A DNA stretch of 64,000 nucleotides from NCBI RefSeq assembly GCF_009177095.1, contig NZ_AP021861.1:1966501-2030500 (forward strand), given 5' to 3'. The translations under genes and the position numbers were made by a program. Within the stretch, counting starts at the first letter, position 1; every line of letters begins with the position of its first letter. The DNA is from Lacipirellula parvula (GTDB lineage: Bacteria > Planctomycetota > Planctomycetia > Pirellulales > Lacipirellulaceae). The notes beneath the pieces are model-generated. The model ran no database searches. It saw nothing but the letters and a program-made list of their open reading frames with translations, and was not told the DNA's origin. Below, piece after piece: positions 52,882 to 61,895 of the stretch.

Positions 52882-54597
52882 GTGCGAACAGCGAACATCA
52901 TTGCCGGAGCGTTGGCGTTGGCGTTAGTGACCTGCCTCTCCGGCCGTCTCGACGCGCAGAACTATCGCTACGAGGCGGAATCGTCGCAGCGAACCGGCGT
53001 GCAGATGGTTAGCAGCATTCCAGGCTATTCGGGAACCGGTTACGTCACGGGCTTCGACAACACGTCTGACAAGGTGACGTGGCAGGTCGACGTGCCGAAC
53101 GGCCTCTACGAGATGTGGGTCGGCTACCGCTCGCAGTATGGCCAGAAGGGCTACGACTTCCATGTCGACGGCGAAGCCGGGAGCGGCATGTTCGATCAGT
53201 CGAACGTCTTCAAGGCCGATCGCGCCGGCCTGTTCAACCTCCAGAACCCGACGAACACGTTTTCTATTGAGTATGGCTGGGGCTACTACGATCTCGACTA
53301 CGTCGAGTTCCGGCCGTTCACGCCGCCGACGCTCGCGCCCGTCTCGCCGCAACTAGTCGACGAACAGGCAAACGCGCGGACCAAGTTTTTGATGAATTAT
53401 CTCACCGATATCTACGGCGAAAAAACGCTCTCCGGCCAACAGCACGAGGTGAGCCAGAACCTGTCGTTCCCGGGGCAGAGCTATCTCACCAAGTCAGGCG
53501 GCCTCGTCCCCGCGATCCGCGGCTCGGACTTCATCGAATACTCGCCGTCACGCCTGCAGTTTGGTTCGAACCCGCGCAACGAAACTGAGCAGACGATTGC
53601 TTGGGCTCAGCAAACGGGCGGCGTCGTTTCGATGATGTGGCATTGGAACGCGCCGGCCAACCTCATTAATCAATCGGGCGGCAAAGAATGGTGGCGCGGG
53701 TTCTACACCGATGCGACAACATTCAATCTACCGGGCGCGTTAGCAAATCCTGCCGGCAACGACTACCAGCTATTGCTCCGCGACATCGACGCGATCGCCG
53801 TTGAGTTGCAGAAGTTCGAAGACGCTGGCGTCCCGGTCATTTGGCGGCCCCTGCACGAAGCGCAGGGAGGCTGGTTCTGGTGGGGCGCTCACGGGCCGGA
53901 CACATTCAAGCAGCTTTGGAACCTCACCTACGATCGGCTCACTGAGTATCACGGCCTCCACAACCTGATTTGGGAATTTACTTCGTCGTCTGCGGAGGGA
54001 AACTTTCGCGACTGGTATCCCGGCGACGACGTCGTCGACATGATCGGTCTCGACATCTACACCGATCCCTCGGCGAGCATGAGCGGCCAGTGGTACGACC
54101 TTGTCCAAGAGTACAACGGCCGCAAGCTCATCGCCCTCTCGGAGACCGGCACGTTGCCGAACCCTGACGTGATGGACCAGTGGGGCATCGATTGGAGTTA
54201 CTTCTCCCCCTGGAGCGGATCATTCGTCAATGCATTCACGGCTCAACAACTTCAAGCAACGCTCGGACACGAAGACGTCATCACGCTCAACGAACTACCG
54301 ATGATGCCGTGGAATGCCGCTGCTCCGCAGAATGGCGATTTCAACGACGACGGCATCGTCGATGGCGCCGACTTGCTGCTCTGGCAGCGTGAGTTTGGGT
54401 CAAGTGGCGTGCTATCAGCCGACGGCAACGGCGATGGGGCCGTCGACGCCGACGACTTAGCAATTTGGCGCCAACAGTTCGGCCAGTCGGCCGGCGGGGC
54501 AGGGGGACAAGCGACTGTCCCCGAGCCGGCGACTGCCGTGTTGGGCGGCGTTTTCGGTGTTGCGTTTGGCTTTTGCAGCCGCCGATCGAGACGCTAG
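52882..54597 (+). CDS. secreted GH26 beta-mannanase with CBM, dockerin-like repeat and PEP-CTERM tail
   Basis: A 571-residue extracellular enzyme predicted to cut beta-1,4-mannan. Signal peptide 1-25 (GTG start at 52882). N-terminal CBM6/CBM35-like module at about 26-146 (YRYEAESSQRTG, VTWQVDVPNGLYEMWVGY). The GH26 barrel at about 155-480 has acid/base Glu326 in WRPLHEAQGGWFWW and nucleophile Glu421 in ALSETGTLP. The dockerin-like repeat at 485-535 (GDFNDDGIVDGADLLLW, DGNGDGAVDADDLAIW) precedes the PEP-CTERM tail at 547-571 (VPEPAT...FCSRRSRR). Last gene of the cluster that begins at 48787. The clear catalytic pair makes the mannanase assignment strong. Confidence 0.92.
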   Translation: MRTANIIAGALALALVTCLSGRLDAQNYRYEAESSQRTGVQMVSSIPGYSGTGYVTGFDNTSDKVTWQVDVPNGLYEMWVGYRSQYGQKGYDFHVDGEAGSGMFDQSNVFKADRAGLFNLQNPTNTFSIEYGWGYYDLDYVEFRPFTPPTLAPVSPQLVDEQANARTKFLMNYLTDIYGEKTLSGQQHEVSQNLSFPGQSYLTKSGGLVPAIRGSDFIEYSPSRLQFGSNPRNETEQTIAWAQQTGGVVSMMWHWNAPANLINQSGGKEWWRGFYTDATTFNLPGALANPAGNDYQLLLRDIDAIAVELQKFEDAGVPVIWRPLHEAQGGWFWWGAHGPDTFKQLWNLTYDRLTEYHGLHNLIWEFTSSSAEGNFRDWYPGDDVVDMIGLDIYTDPSASMSGQWYDLVQEYNGRKLIALSETGTLPNPDVMDQWGIDWSYFSPWSGSFVNAFTAQQLQATLGHEDVITLNELPMMPWNAAAPQNGDFNDDGIVDGADLLLWQREFGSSGVLSADGNGDGAVDADDLAIWRQQFGQSAGGAGGQATVPEPATAVLGGVFGVAFGFCSRRSRR

Positions 54598-54755
54598 CAA
54601 CCGGCAGCGTTGGCCGCACTTATAAGTCGCGCCGCCCTCGCGCCAAGTCGATCTTGACCCATCCGCCGAACTGGGCCACATTCGCACGATCTTGCGCCGG
54701 CCGGAGTGCCGCGCTCCCCCCGCATACTTGCTTTAAAGCTCAATGGAGTGACGTG

Positions 54756-55355
54756 ATGAAGCGAGACCTCGACCTGGCCCGGCAACTCTTGCTGGAAATT
54801 GAAAACCGCGGCGCCGATTGCTCGGTGAGCGTCCTGCGCAGCGGACCGAACCACGAAGCGGAAGAACGGATCCGTTACCACCTGCGTCTGCTGATCGATG
54901 CCGGCCTGCTAAAGGAAGTCGACCGCACTGCGGGCGGCGTGCCGTGCGTCCGCCTGACCGACGCTGGTCACGAAACGATCGAACTCACCCGCAGCGAATC
55001 GCGTTGGCGCGATGCGAAGTTCGCCTGCCAAGAACGAACCGGCGGCCTATCGATGGGCGTCATTCGCGACATCCTCGCGCATTGGTCGCTCGATGCGCCC
55101 CGCTATCGATCCCGCCGCCGCTACGCAGTCGAAGGTCCGGCGCTCGTCGAAGGTCGCTACCGCGGCCGCCGTTCGCCCTACCGCTTCGAGCCGTTCATTG
55201 AGAACGAAGTCAGCGCTATCCTTGATGACGACGTCCGCTATGTTCGCGTCCGTCCGAGCCGCGCGAACGGTTGGCGGTACGAGCCGCTCGAGAGCGATTC
55301 GGTGCGCAGCGCCGAGTTCGGCGTCGACGCGACGCTGCCTGATTACTTGCTGTAG
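54756..55355 (+). CDS. DUF2513-like protein
   Basis: A 199-residue soluble protein. The first 75 residues look like a winged-helix DNA-binding or phage-type module (MKRDLDLARQLLLEIEN, EERIRYHLRLLIDAGLLKEVD, VRLTDAGHETIEL), the usual form of DUF2513. The C-terminal half is basic (RSRRRYAVEG, RYRGRRSPYRFEPFI) and without motifs. The start at 54756 is chosen because the longer frame upstream is unconserved sequence. DUF2513 proteins often occur in prophages, but no phage genes are seen here. A strong hairpin follows. Confidence 0.75.
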   Translation: MKRDLDLARQLLLEIENRGADCSVSVLRSGPNHEAEERIRYHLRLLIDAGLLKEVDRTAGGVPCVRLTDAGHETIELTRSESRWRDAKFACQERTGGLSMGVIRDILAHWSLDAPRYRSRRRYAVEGPALVEGRYRGRRSPYRFEPFIENEVSAILDDDVRYVRVRPSRANGWRYEPLESDSVRSAEFGVDATLPDYLL

Positions 55356-55945
55356 CGTTTGCCGTTTCAGATAGCTTTTAGCGTTTCTCACAACCTCAAG
55401 CCGTCGCCTCTCCAAGCGAGAGGCGACGGCTTGTCGCATTTTGCGGCGCTGGCGGCATGGCAAGACTCTCAACGCCCGAGGCGAATCGTCGGCAGCCGCA
55501 GCGGAGCGTTGGCAATTGCAGAATGGATTCCTAGACAAAATGGGTGGAGTCTGAGCGGACGCTTTGTCGCAGAATTGGCTGATTCGTCGTCTTAGAATCC
55601 GGCGTAGACCCTCGCGGTAATTACCACGGGTCCGCTGCTTGTGCCATTCGCGGCAAACCGGCTAGATTCCCTCGCCTCGTGCATCTGCTGGCAGACGGTT
55701 TGCCGTACTGATTCCTGGCGGACTTTGGAGCCGGCTGCTCTGCTAATTATTCGCCATGGCTTGGGGACGTTGGCGGCTCCCCCACAGTCATTTCCGCTGG
55801 TAGCGATTATGCCGGCTGTCGACCTGTGGTTGGCCGTTTTCTGACTCGTTCATCCAAAACTCTATGTTCCGAACGCTCGTATTCATTTTGTACTAAAGAG
55901 GCAGTTTTTCGGTTCCGCCACCGTTGATTCACACCCTGAACCTGT
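55356..55945. other. 590-base intergenic region
   Basis: Contains the hairpin at 55397-55433. The rest has short open frames without protein-like composition. It precedes the methyltransferase gene; no clear promoter is seen. Confidence 0.5.
55397..55433 (+). terminator. perfect 16-bp hairpin after the DUF2513 gene
   Basis: CAAGCCGTCGCCTCTC and its exact complement around a 5-base loop (CAAGC), 42 bases after the stop. The T-rich tract is weak (ATTTT six bases later), so it is either a terminator or a repeat element. Confidence 0.55.
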
Positions 55946-57001
55946 ATGCTCATCAAGTTAGCCGAGCGACGGATGCTCCCAGATTCCGTCATTCGGGCCG
56001 GTATTCGCAAAGTTCTCGAACGGCGTCTCGCCCGCGAACGCGCCGCTATCCCAGCCGATCATTCCGGTCGCTTGCAACTCCTGCGCGAGCGGTTCGCCTC
56101 TGGGCCGATTGCCGAAGGCGTCGAGGTTGCTCTCGCTCAGCAGTACGAAGCTCCCGCGTCGCTATTTCTGACGATGCTCGGGCCATGGCTAAAATACAGC
56201 GCAGGCCTTTGGGAGAACCCCGATAGCACGCTCCTCGAATCGGAAGAGGCGATGCTTGCTCTCACCTGCAAGCGAGCCGAGATTGCCGACGGGCAACGAA
56301 TCCTTGATCTCGGTTGCGGCTGGGGAGCGTTGACGTTCTGGATGGCGGAGCGGTATCCCAACGCCGACGTCGTCGCCATTTCCAATTCGCGTACGCAGCA
56401 CAAGTTCATCACCGAGCAGGCGCTCGCCCGCGGGCTGATGAACGTGCGGCATGTGCGGATGAACATCGCGGACTTCGATCGAGAGCCGCCTGCCGAGCAG
56501 ACGGAGCCGGACGCTGAATGGCAGTTTGATCGCATCGTGTCGATCGAGATGTTCGAACACATGCGCAACGTCGAAAGCCTGCTCACGCGGCTCGCAGGCT
56601 GGCTCCGGCCCGACGGCAAGCTGTTTTTGCACGCCTTCTGCCACCGCGAGCTGTTCTACCGCTTCAACCTTGACGGCCAATACGATTGGATGGCCCGCCA
56701 CTTCTTCACCGGCGGCGCCATGCCCTCGGCTGATTTGTTCGAACACATTCACGGCCCTCTGCAACTGCAGCAGAAATGGGAAGTCGCCGGCCAACACTAC
56801 GCCCGCACATGGCGCGCCTGGTTGGGCAATCTCGACGCGAATCGCGAGGAGATCATCAGGGAGTTCGAACAAACGCAACCGCCAGTCGACGCTCGTCGAC
56901 AGTTCCAACGCTGGCGGATGTTCCTCATGGCCGGCGGAGAAATCTTCACGTACGGCGATGGCAGCGAGTGGTTCGTTATGCACGCGCTGCTCTCGAAATA
57001 G
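55946..57001 (+). CDS. cyclopropane-fatty-acid synthase-like SAM methyltransferase
   Basis: A 351-residue soluble methyltransferase. After an N-terminal helical region (1-80), the substrate motif KYSAGLWEN at 83-91 matches the CFA-synthase-type YSCGYW, followed by the SAM-binding LDLGCGWG at 120-127, IVSIEMFEHM, and the C-terminal helix region with RTWRAWLGNLDAN and FQRWRMFLMAGGEIF. Relatives methylate unsaturated lipid acyl chains or other hydrophobic substrates (also tuberculostearic and mycolic-type acids). No desaturase or reductase is adjacent, so the substrate is open. It is convergent with the amidase gene. Confidence 0.88.
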   Translation: MLIKLAERRMLPDSVIRAGIRKVLERRLARERAAIPADHSGRLQLLRERFASGPIAEGVEVALAQQYEAPASLFLTMLGPWLKYSAGLWENPDSTLLESEEAMLALTCKRAEIADGQRILDLGCGWGALTFWMAERYPNADVVAISNSRTQHKFITEQALARGLMNVRHVRMNIADFDREPPAEQTEPDAEWQFDRIVSIEMFEHMRNVESLLTRLAGWLRPDGKLFLHAFCHRELFYRFNLDGQYDWMARHFFTGGAMPSADLFEHIHGPLQLQQKWEVAGQHYARTWRAWLGNLDANREEIIREFEQTQPPVDARRQFQRWRMFLMAGGEIFTYGDGSEWFVMHALLSK

Positions 57002-57071
57002 CGGCGCGCTCCGGTCGCCGCGGTCGCGACCGGAGCGTTCTAAATGCCGTGTTTTCCGCTCGGCGGAATCG

Positions 57072-58163
57072 CTAACTATTCCGCACGCGCACGGCGTCGG
57101 CGATCACGTAGCCCGTGCCGGAAGTCCAGCGGCTGACGCCGACGACGTTGTAATCGCCCGCGGCGAGGTTAAACGTGCCGATGTTTCGCCACGAACCGCC
57201 GTTGGTCGTTTGGTTGACGGCCACCGTCTGATTGCCGCTGGAAGTGGCGACGATGTACGGCGTCGACGTGTTGTAGCCCGGGTCCGCCGGATACCAGACG
57301 TCGACCATGTAGTTGCCGGCGCTGGGAATATTTACCTTGAACCACGCCGTATCGCTGGCGAGGACAGGATTTGCGTAGCGGTAGTCCGCCCCGTTCTTCT
57401 GGCTCGACCAACTCGACGTGAGCCAGTTGGCGCTCGCAGTGAAACGTCCGGCAGTCGCGTTGTCGACTACCGTGCTATAGTTTCCGCCCGCGAGCACAGC
57501 CGCCACATCCGAGCGTAGCCCCGGCAGCATGCCGTAGAGAATGTTCCCCGGGCAGGCGGTCGCCATGAAGTCGCGGTGGCCGAAAATTTGCGTTGCCGGT
57601 AGGCCGTATTGGTCGCAAATGTATGCGCACAAATTAACGAGCTTGTCGTAGAGCGCGGTCGGCGGCGTCGCCGTCGTGTAGAGCCCTTCGTTCTCGATGC
57701 CGATGGCCTCGTTGTTGACGTTGCCCGCGCCGACATGGGCGCCGCGGACGAAACTGGTGCCGAGATTCAACCGCTCGAGACTGCGATGGCGGCCTTCCAT
57801 CGCATAGCCGCCGCGGCTCACGGTAAACTGTTGCCCGGTATCGATCCAGCCGTTGCTATCCATGTGATAGTTCTGAATTGAACGCGCGAGCGAGTAGGCG
57901 GCGGCTTGCGTCGTGGCGGTCGTGTTCGAGGTCGCGGTGTGGTGAATGACGATGTACGACGGCTTGTAGCTCAGCACGCTGACCGCTGAACTCGCTGCGC
58001 GGGCGCCCCATGCGCTCGTACTGGCAATGCTGGGGTTTGGAACGGCCGCCAGCGCGGGCGTCGCCCGCAGCAGTTCCATGCCGCCGACCGCCGCCGCCGT
58101 GCCGAGCGTTACGGCGCCGCGCATCATGTCGCGACGGCTCATCGAACGATTGCACATACACAT
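57072..58163 (-). CDS. Tat-exported PGRP-type N-acetylmuramoyl-L-alanine amidase
   Basis: A 363-residue exported amidase that cuts peptidoglycan between muramic acid and L-alanine. Its N-terminus carries a twin-arginine signal (SRRDMM at 9-14, then GAVTLGTAAAVGG). The PGRP/amidase_2 domain at about 45-215 shows IVIHHTATS (His74/His75), IFGHRDFMATACPG with His196 and Cys204 spaced as in T7 lysozyme, the three zinc ligands. The C-terminal module at about 235-363 (VVDNATAGRFT, YNVVGVSRWTSGTGYVIADAVRV) matches the golvesin-C type carbohydrate-binding fold, which is frequent in actinobacteria. The start may be ATG 58163. Confidence 0.9.
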   Translation of the reverse strand: MCMCNRSMSRRDMMRGAVTLGTAAAVGGMELLRATPALAAVPNPSIASTSAWGARAASSAVSVLSYKPSYIVIHHTATSNTTATTQAAAYSLARSIQNYHMDSNGWIDTGQQFTVSRGGYAMEGRHRSLERLNLGTSFVRGAHVGAGNVNNEAIGIENEGLYTTATPPTALYDKLVNLCAYICDQYGLPATQIFGHRDFMATACPGNILYGMLPGLRSDVAAVLAGGNYSTVVDNATAGRFTASANWLTSSWSSQKNGADYRYANPVLASDTAWFKVNIPSAGNYMVDVWYPADPGYNTSTPYIVATSSGNQTVAVNQTTNGGSWRNIGTFNLAAGDYNVVGVSRWTSGTGYVIADAVRVRNS

Positions 58164-58832
58164 AGAGAACTCCTTTCAAGAGGCGAGAAAGAATGGAGAC
58201 CGGTTCGCCGCCCAGCGAGAACGAGAGAATGGCCTGGGAGGAGCGCAAGAAGCATGCTCCAAACCGCGGTCGCGAACGAGCGTTCGCACCAACGCCTGAA
58301 ACGGCGATAAGAAAAGCGCAGAGTACCGCACACGCAACTCATGTGAATCCTCGGATCGCAGTGAGTCGACGAAGCTCGGTGTCGCGAGACAGGCTAGCGA
58401 GTTACGCGGGCGCAGTTCAACATGTTCTTGCGCAAAATGCTCTCGATAATCCGAATTGCCCGCTGCTGCATAGCCACGGCGAAGTGAATATCGATGCGGA
58501 GAGAAGTTTTCTAAATTATCCAATAGTCGAGATAGCTCTTTCGGGAACGGCGGAATGCGTGGCAGCTTCGCTGAACCGCCAAGGACGCTAAGAGCGCCAA
58601 GGAAGAGAATGTGGGAACCGCCGATGAACGCCGATAGACGCAGATGAAAAGTCAGTTGTGTTCACCCGCGTTTCTCAGCGGTTCAGCATTTTCCGGGGCG
58701 TCCGTCGTGCTTGTCGCGTCGTCGTGGCTAGTCCCCCGGAAGGCATTTCTTGCTTTCACGCCTCCAAGTCGGGTAAAACGGCGGCGAGCGAGCACAATCT
58801 CATCCCGCAGTCTCCCACCGGCGGTGTCATCG
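58164..58832. other. 669-base intergenic region with a dispersed repeat
   Basis: Contains a low-complexity repeat at 58572-58651 (listed). A Ser/Gly-rich short open frame exists but overlaps the repeat. No promoter was identified with confidence. Confidence 0.5.
58572..58651. repeat. dispersed repeat with CGCCAAGG and CGCCGATG units
   Basis: Two blocks: AACCGCCAAGGACGCTAAGA-type (about 58573-58610) and CCGCCGATGAACGCCGATAG-type (about 58618-58650). Both resemble well-known low-complexity repeats that recur in many bacterial genomes, also seen as spurious short protein predictions. Confidence 0.55.
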
Positions 58833-59651
58833 ATGCGTATTTCAACTTGCCTTCGTCTTTGCCGTTCCTTCGCGTTCGCCGCGCTGCTTGCCTCAGCATG
58901 GCCGTCTGCCCTCCCGGCGGCCGAGACGGCCCCGCAGCAGGGCGACGATCAGCGCGACTTCTCGGCAGAGGCGGCGGCTCGCCACGCCGATCGGTTTGAA
59001 GCTCTCCGCGACCCTGAACTGCGCAGGCATTACCTAGACCAAGCGGAAAGCCGCCGCTGGAGCGATTTGGAACGCAGGACGCGAGTTGAATCGAAGCTCA
59101 CTCCCGGAAGCGGCGAGCTTCCGCCGGAAATCCGCCAGCTGCAAAAATCACTCGGCGGGCCGCAGGTCGATCAGTTCCCTGCGCTCCGTTCAGACGGCTT
59201 TGGCGCCCCGTCGTCGCCGTCGCGGAATGACCGTAGCCCGCGGGGCTCGCAGCGGGACGTCATCCGCGCCCTCCGCGACGCTGCCACGCAGCTCGACGCG
59301 ACCGCCAACCGTTTGGAGCAGCTCGATCTCTACCGCCAAGCCGATGGCCTCCGCCATCAGGCCCAGCAGCTCCGCATCGACGCCCGCGGCTTCGGCGGCG
59401 ATCCGCAGACGACGCCAACGCCCTCGACGCCGACTCCCAGCTCTTGGGAGCAGTGGCCGACTTCGCCCGCACCGGCGCCCGTCCCACAGCCAGTACTGCT
59501 GCCCGACGCCGTCCCCCAGCCTACCCTCAACACGATTCCCACGCCGGCGCCAACGGCAGACCCGCGCATTCCGGACGACCAACCCAAGCCGCAACCCCTG
59601 AACGACTCCCCCGCAAGCTCGCCAATCGCTGAGCCGGAGCTTGAGGATTAA
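58833..59651 (+). CDS. secreted proline-rich hypothetical protein
   Basis: A 272-residue exported protein. The signal peptide is 1-28 (MRISTCLRLCRSFAFAALLAS, cleavage near LPAAE). A charged helical part follows (EAAARHADRFEALRDPELRRHYLDQAESRR), then a second helical stretch (DVIRALRDAATQLDATANRLEQLD) and, from about 195, a Pro/Thr/Ala-rich unstructured tail (TPTPSTPTPSSWEQWP, PAPAPVPQP). ATG at 58833 gives the best signal peptide; the frame from 58644 runs into the repeat. No family recognised. Confidence 0.7.
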   Translation: MRISTCLRLCRSFAFAALLASAWPSALPAAETAPQQGDDQRDFSAEAAARHADRFEALRDPELRRHYLDQAESRRWSDLERRTRVESKLTPGSGELPPEIRQLQKSLGGPQVDQFPALRSDGFGAPSSPSRNDRSPRGSQRDVIRALRDAATQLDATANRLEQLDLYRQADGLRHQAQQLRIDARGFGGDPQTTPTPSTPTPSSWEQWPTSPAPAPVPQPVLLPDAVPQPTLNTIPTPAPTADPRIPDDQPKPQPLNDSPASSPIAEPELED

Positions 59652-59940
59652 CCGCTCCAGGGGCCGTGGCATGGAGTCTCCCTCGGATTGGTCGCTTAAG
59701 CGACCAGTCCTGCAGCGCGCGACGACTTCAACCGTTCCACGCCTTCGCACGCCGTTCGGCATTGATTGACTTTCCAATCCCGCCCCACTAGCCTAAAAGG
59801 TTACAGGCGGGATGGTTACGCGCTCTCGGCGATCGCTGGGGACGCGCACTCCGCCCGCTCTTCGGGTCGATTCGCGGCCGTCGCGGCCGCACCGATCCTG
59901 TCGATTCGCTTCCGGAACACGCAGCAGAGAAGAAGCCGCC

Positions 59941-61650
59941 ATGGCCGATCGATTCGGGGATTTTCTCATTAAGAAGGGGATCATCGGTCCCGAACAGCTC
60001 CAAGAAGCCGAGACGGTCGCCAAGTCGCGCCGGCTGAAGCTGCAAGACGCCATCGTGCAGCTCGGCTACGCCAATGGCGAGCAAATCGCCAAGTCGCTGG
60101 CGAAGCTCCACGGCTACGAATACTACGACCTCAACAACGTGCCGATTCCCCCCGCGGTGGTTGAACTCGTGCCCGAATCGGTCGCCCGCGAAAACGCCGT
60201 CATCCCGTTCTCCGAAGAAAATGGCGCCCTGAAGGTGCTCGTCAGCGATCCGCAAGACTTCGAAACCTTCGACAAGCTGCAGTTCATTCTCAATCGCAAG
60301 ATCGAGATCGGCGTCTCCACGAAGGAAAGCATTCTCGAAGCCATTAACCGCAACTACGGCCAAGTCGACGGCGAATCCGCTGACTCGATGTTGCAGGAAT
60401 TCACCGACACGGCCATCGACTTCACCGAAACTGAAGACGATACGGCCAGTGATTCCGACGACGTGGTCGACGAAACCAGCGCCCCGATCGTCCGGCTCGT
60501 CCAGCTGATGATCGGCGAAGCGGTCCAATTGCGGGCCTCAGACATTCACGTCGAACCGTTCGAAGACCGCGTCCGCATCCGCTACCGGATCGACGGCATG
60601 CTGGTCGAACGCGACAGCCCGCCGCGGCGTCTGCTCGGCGCCCTGCTGAGCCGTATCAAAATTCTCGCCAAGATGGACATCGCCGAACGCCGACGCTGCC
60701 AGGACGGCCGGATCAAGATCACGGCCGGCGGCAAGGAACTCGATCTCCGCGTCAGCATGTTGCCGACCAACCATGGCCAGTCGTGCGTGATGCGGCTGCT
60801 CGATAAGGACAACATCAAAGTCGGCGTCCGGCAGCTTGGTCTTTCCGAGAAAGACTTCAAGACGTTCAAGAATCTCATCCGCCGTCCCAACGGCATTTTG
60901 CTCGTCACCGGCCCGACCGGTTCGGGCAAGACGACCACCCTCTACGCGGCGATGAACGAGCTCAATCGCCCCGATCGCAAGATCATCACCGCCGAGGATC
61001 CGGTCGAGTACTACCTCCCAGGCGTTAATCAGGTAGAGGTTCGCCACAACATCGGCCTCGACTTCGCCAAGATCATCAAAGCGATGTTGCGGCAGGCCCC
61101 CAACGTCATTCTCGTCGGCGAAATGCGCGACCACGAGACGGCGTCGATGGGCATTCAAGCGTCGCTCACGGGCCACTTGGTGTTCAGTACGCTCCATACG
61201 AACGATGCTCCCGGCGCCATTACCCGTATGGTCGACATCGGCGTCCCGGCCTATTTGGTGGCTGGCAGCGTCGTCGGCGTCATGGCCCAGCGGCTTGTCC
61301 GCGTTAACTGTGCCAAGTGCAAGCAGCCGTTCACTCCCTCGCAGGCCCAGCTCGACATTGCGGGAATCACGCCCGAACAGGTGGCGGGCGCTACCTTCAT
61401 GAAGGGCGTTGGTTGCTCCCATTGCGGTAAGAGCGGCTACCGCGGCCGGATTGGCATTTACGAGCTGATGACGATGACCTCAAAAGTCCGGGAACTTTCG
61501 TTCCAGGGCGCCTCGACGCTTGAAATCCGCAAGGCGGCCGTCAAGCAGGGGATGACCACCCTCTACGACGACGGCATCCTGAAGACCCTCCAAGGGATCA
61601 CGACGCTGGAGGAAGTCTTCCGCGTCTCGAAACGCGAGCAGACGACCTAG
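59941..61650 (+). CDS. type II secretion / type IV pilus assembly ATPase (GspE/PilB)
   Basis: A 569-residue hexameric motor ATPase that powers pilus extension or type II secretion. The N-terminal MshEN/T2SSE domain is at about 1-130 (FGDFLIKKGIIGPEQLQEAE). The ATPase core has Walker A GPTGSGKT at 324-331, Asp-box LDLRVSMLPTNHGQS, Walker B NVILVGEMRDHETA and His-box LTGHLVFSTLHTNDA. A zinc tetracysteine lies near the C-terminus (CAKCKQPF...GCSHCGKSGYRGR). ATG at 59941 is taken; upstream codons are not protein-like. First of three adjacent motor ATPase genes. Confidence 0.92.
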   Translation: MADRFGDFLIKKGIIGPEQLQEAETVAKSRRLKLQDAIVQLGYANGEQIAKSLAKLHGYEYYDLNNVPIPPAVVELVPESVARENAVIPFSEENGALKVLVSDPQDFETFDKLQFILNRKIEIGVSTKESILEAINRNYGQVDGESADSMLQEFTDTAIDFTETEDDTASDSDDVVDETSAPIVRLVQLMIGEAVQLRASDIHVEPFEDRVRIRYRIDGMLVERDSPPRRLLGALLSRIKILAKMDIAERRRCQDGRIKITAGGKELDLRVSMLPTNHGQSCVMRLLDKDNIKVGVRQLGLSEKDFKTFKNLIRRPNGILLVTGPTGSGKTTTLYAAMNELNRPDRKIITAEDPVEYYLPGVNQVEVRHNIGLDFAKIIKAMLRQAPNVILVGEMRDHETASMGIQASLTGHLVFSTLHTNDAPGAITRMVDIGVPAYLVAGSVVGVMAQRLVRVNCAKCKQPFTPSQAQLDIAGITPEQVAGATFMKGVGCSHCGKSGYRGRIGIYELMTMTSKVRELSFQGASTLEIRKAAVKQGMTTLYDDGILKTLQGITTLEEVFRVSKREQTT

Positions 61651-61680
61651 TCGTTGGCGGAGGGTTCGCCGCAACACCTC

Positions 61681-61769
61681 TAGCCCCGGGTTCCGCCCGG
61701 GGGTGGGCCTCTATTACGGTGGACGTCGTCCCTCGCAATGTCACCCCCGGGCGGAGCCCAGGGCTAATG
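61681..61769. repeat. REPIN-like doublet, CCCCGGG family
   Basis: Hairpin 61681-61702 (TAGCCCCGGGTTCCGCCCGG) and inverted hairpin 61744-61769 (ACCCCCGGGCGGAGCCCAGG), with a spacer including GGTGGACGTCG shared with the doublet at 4554. Confidence 0.8.
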
Positions 61770-61866
61770 CGCCGCTGCAACCTGCGCGGCGGCTGAAGGG
61801 CGGCATTCCACCGGATTAAACGGCCTTTCCCAGGCTTCGCCAAACGGCATTATCCTCTTGAAACTC

Positions 61867-61895
61867 TTGAGTTTACCACTTTCCCCCGACATAAT
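61867..61895 (+). promoter_or_regulatory. candidate sigma-70 promoter upstream of pilT
   Basis: TTGAGT and CATAAT separated by 17 bases, each one or two changes from consensus. Predicted start near 61902, giving a leader of about 180 bases before pilT. Confidence 0.4.

Noticed and set aside
52882-54597. Cellulosome component
   Set aside because: The dockerin-like repeat is present, but no cohesin or scaffoldin is in the window and a PEP-CTERM tail follows, which points to envelope sorting instead.
54756-55355. DUF2513 gene as a prophage remnant
   Set aside because: No integrase, capsid, terminase or attachment-site repeat nearby; the neighbours are ordinary metabolic and secretion genes.
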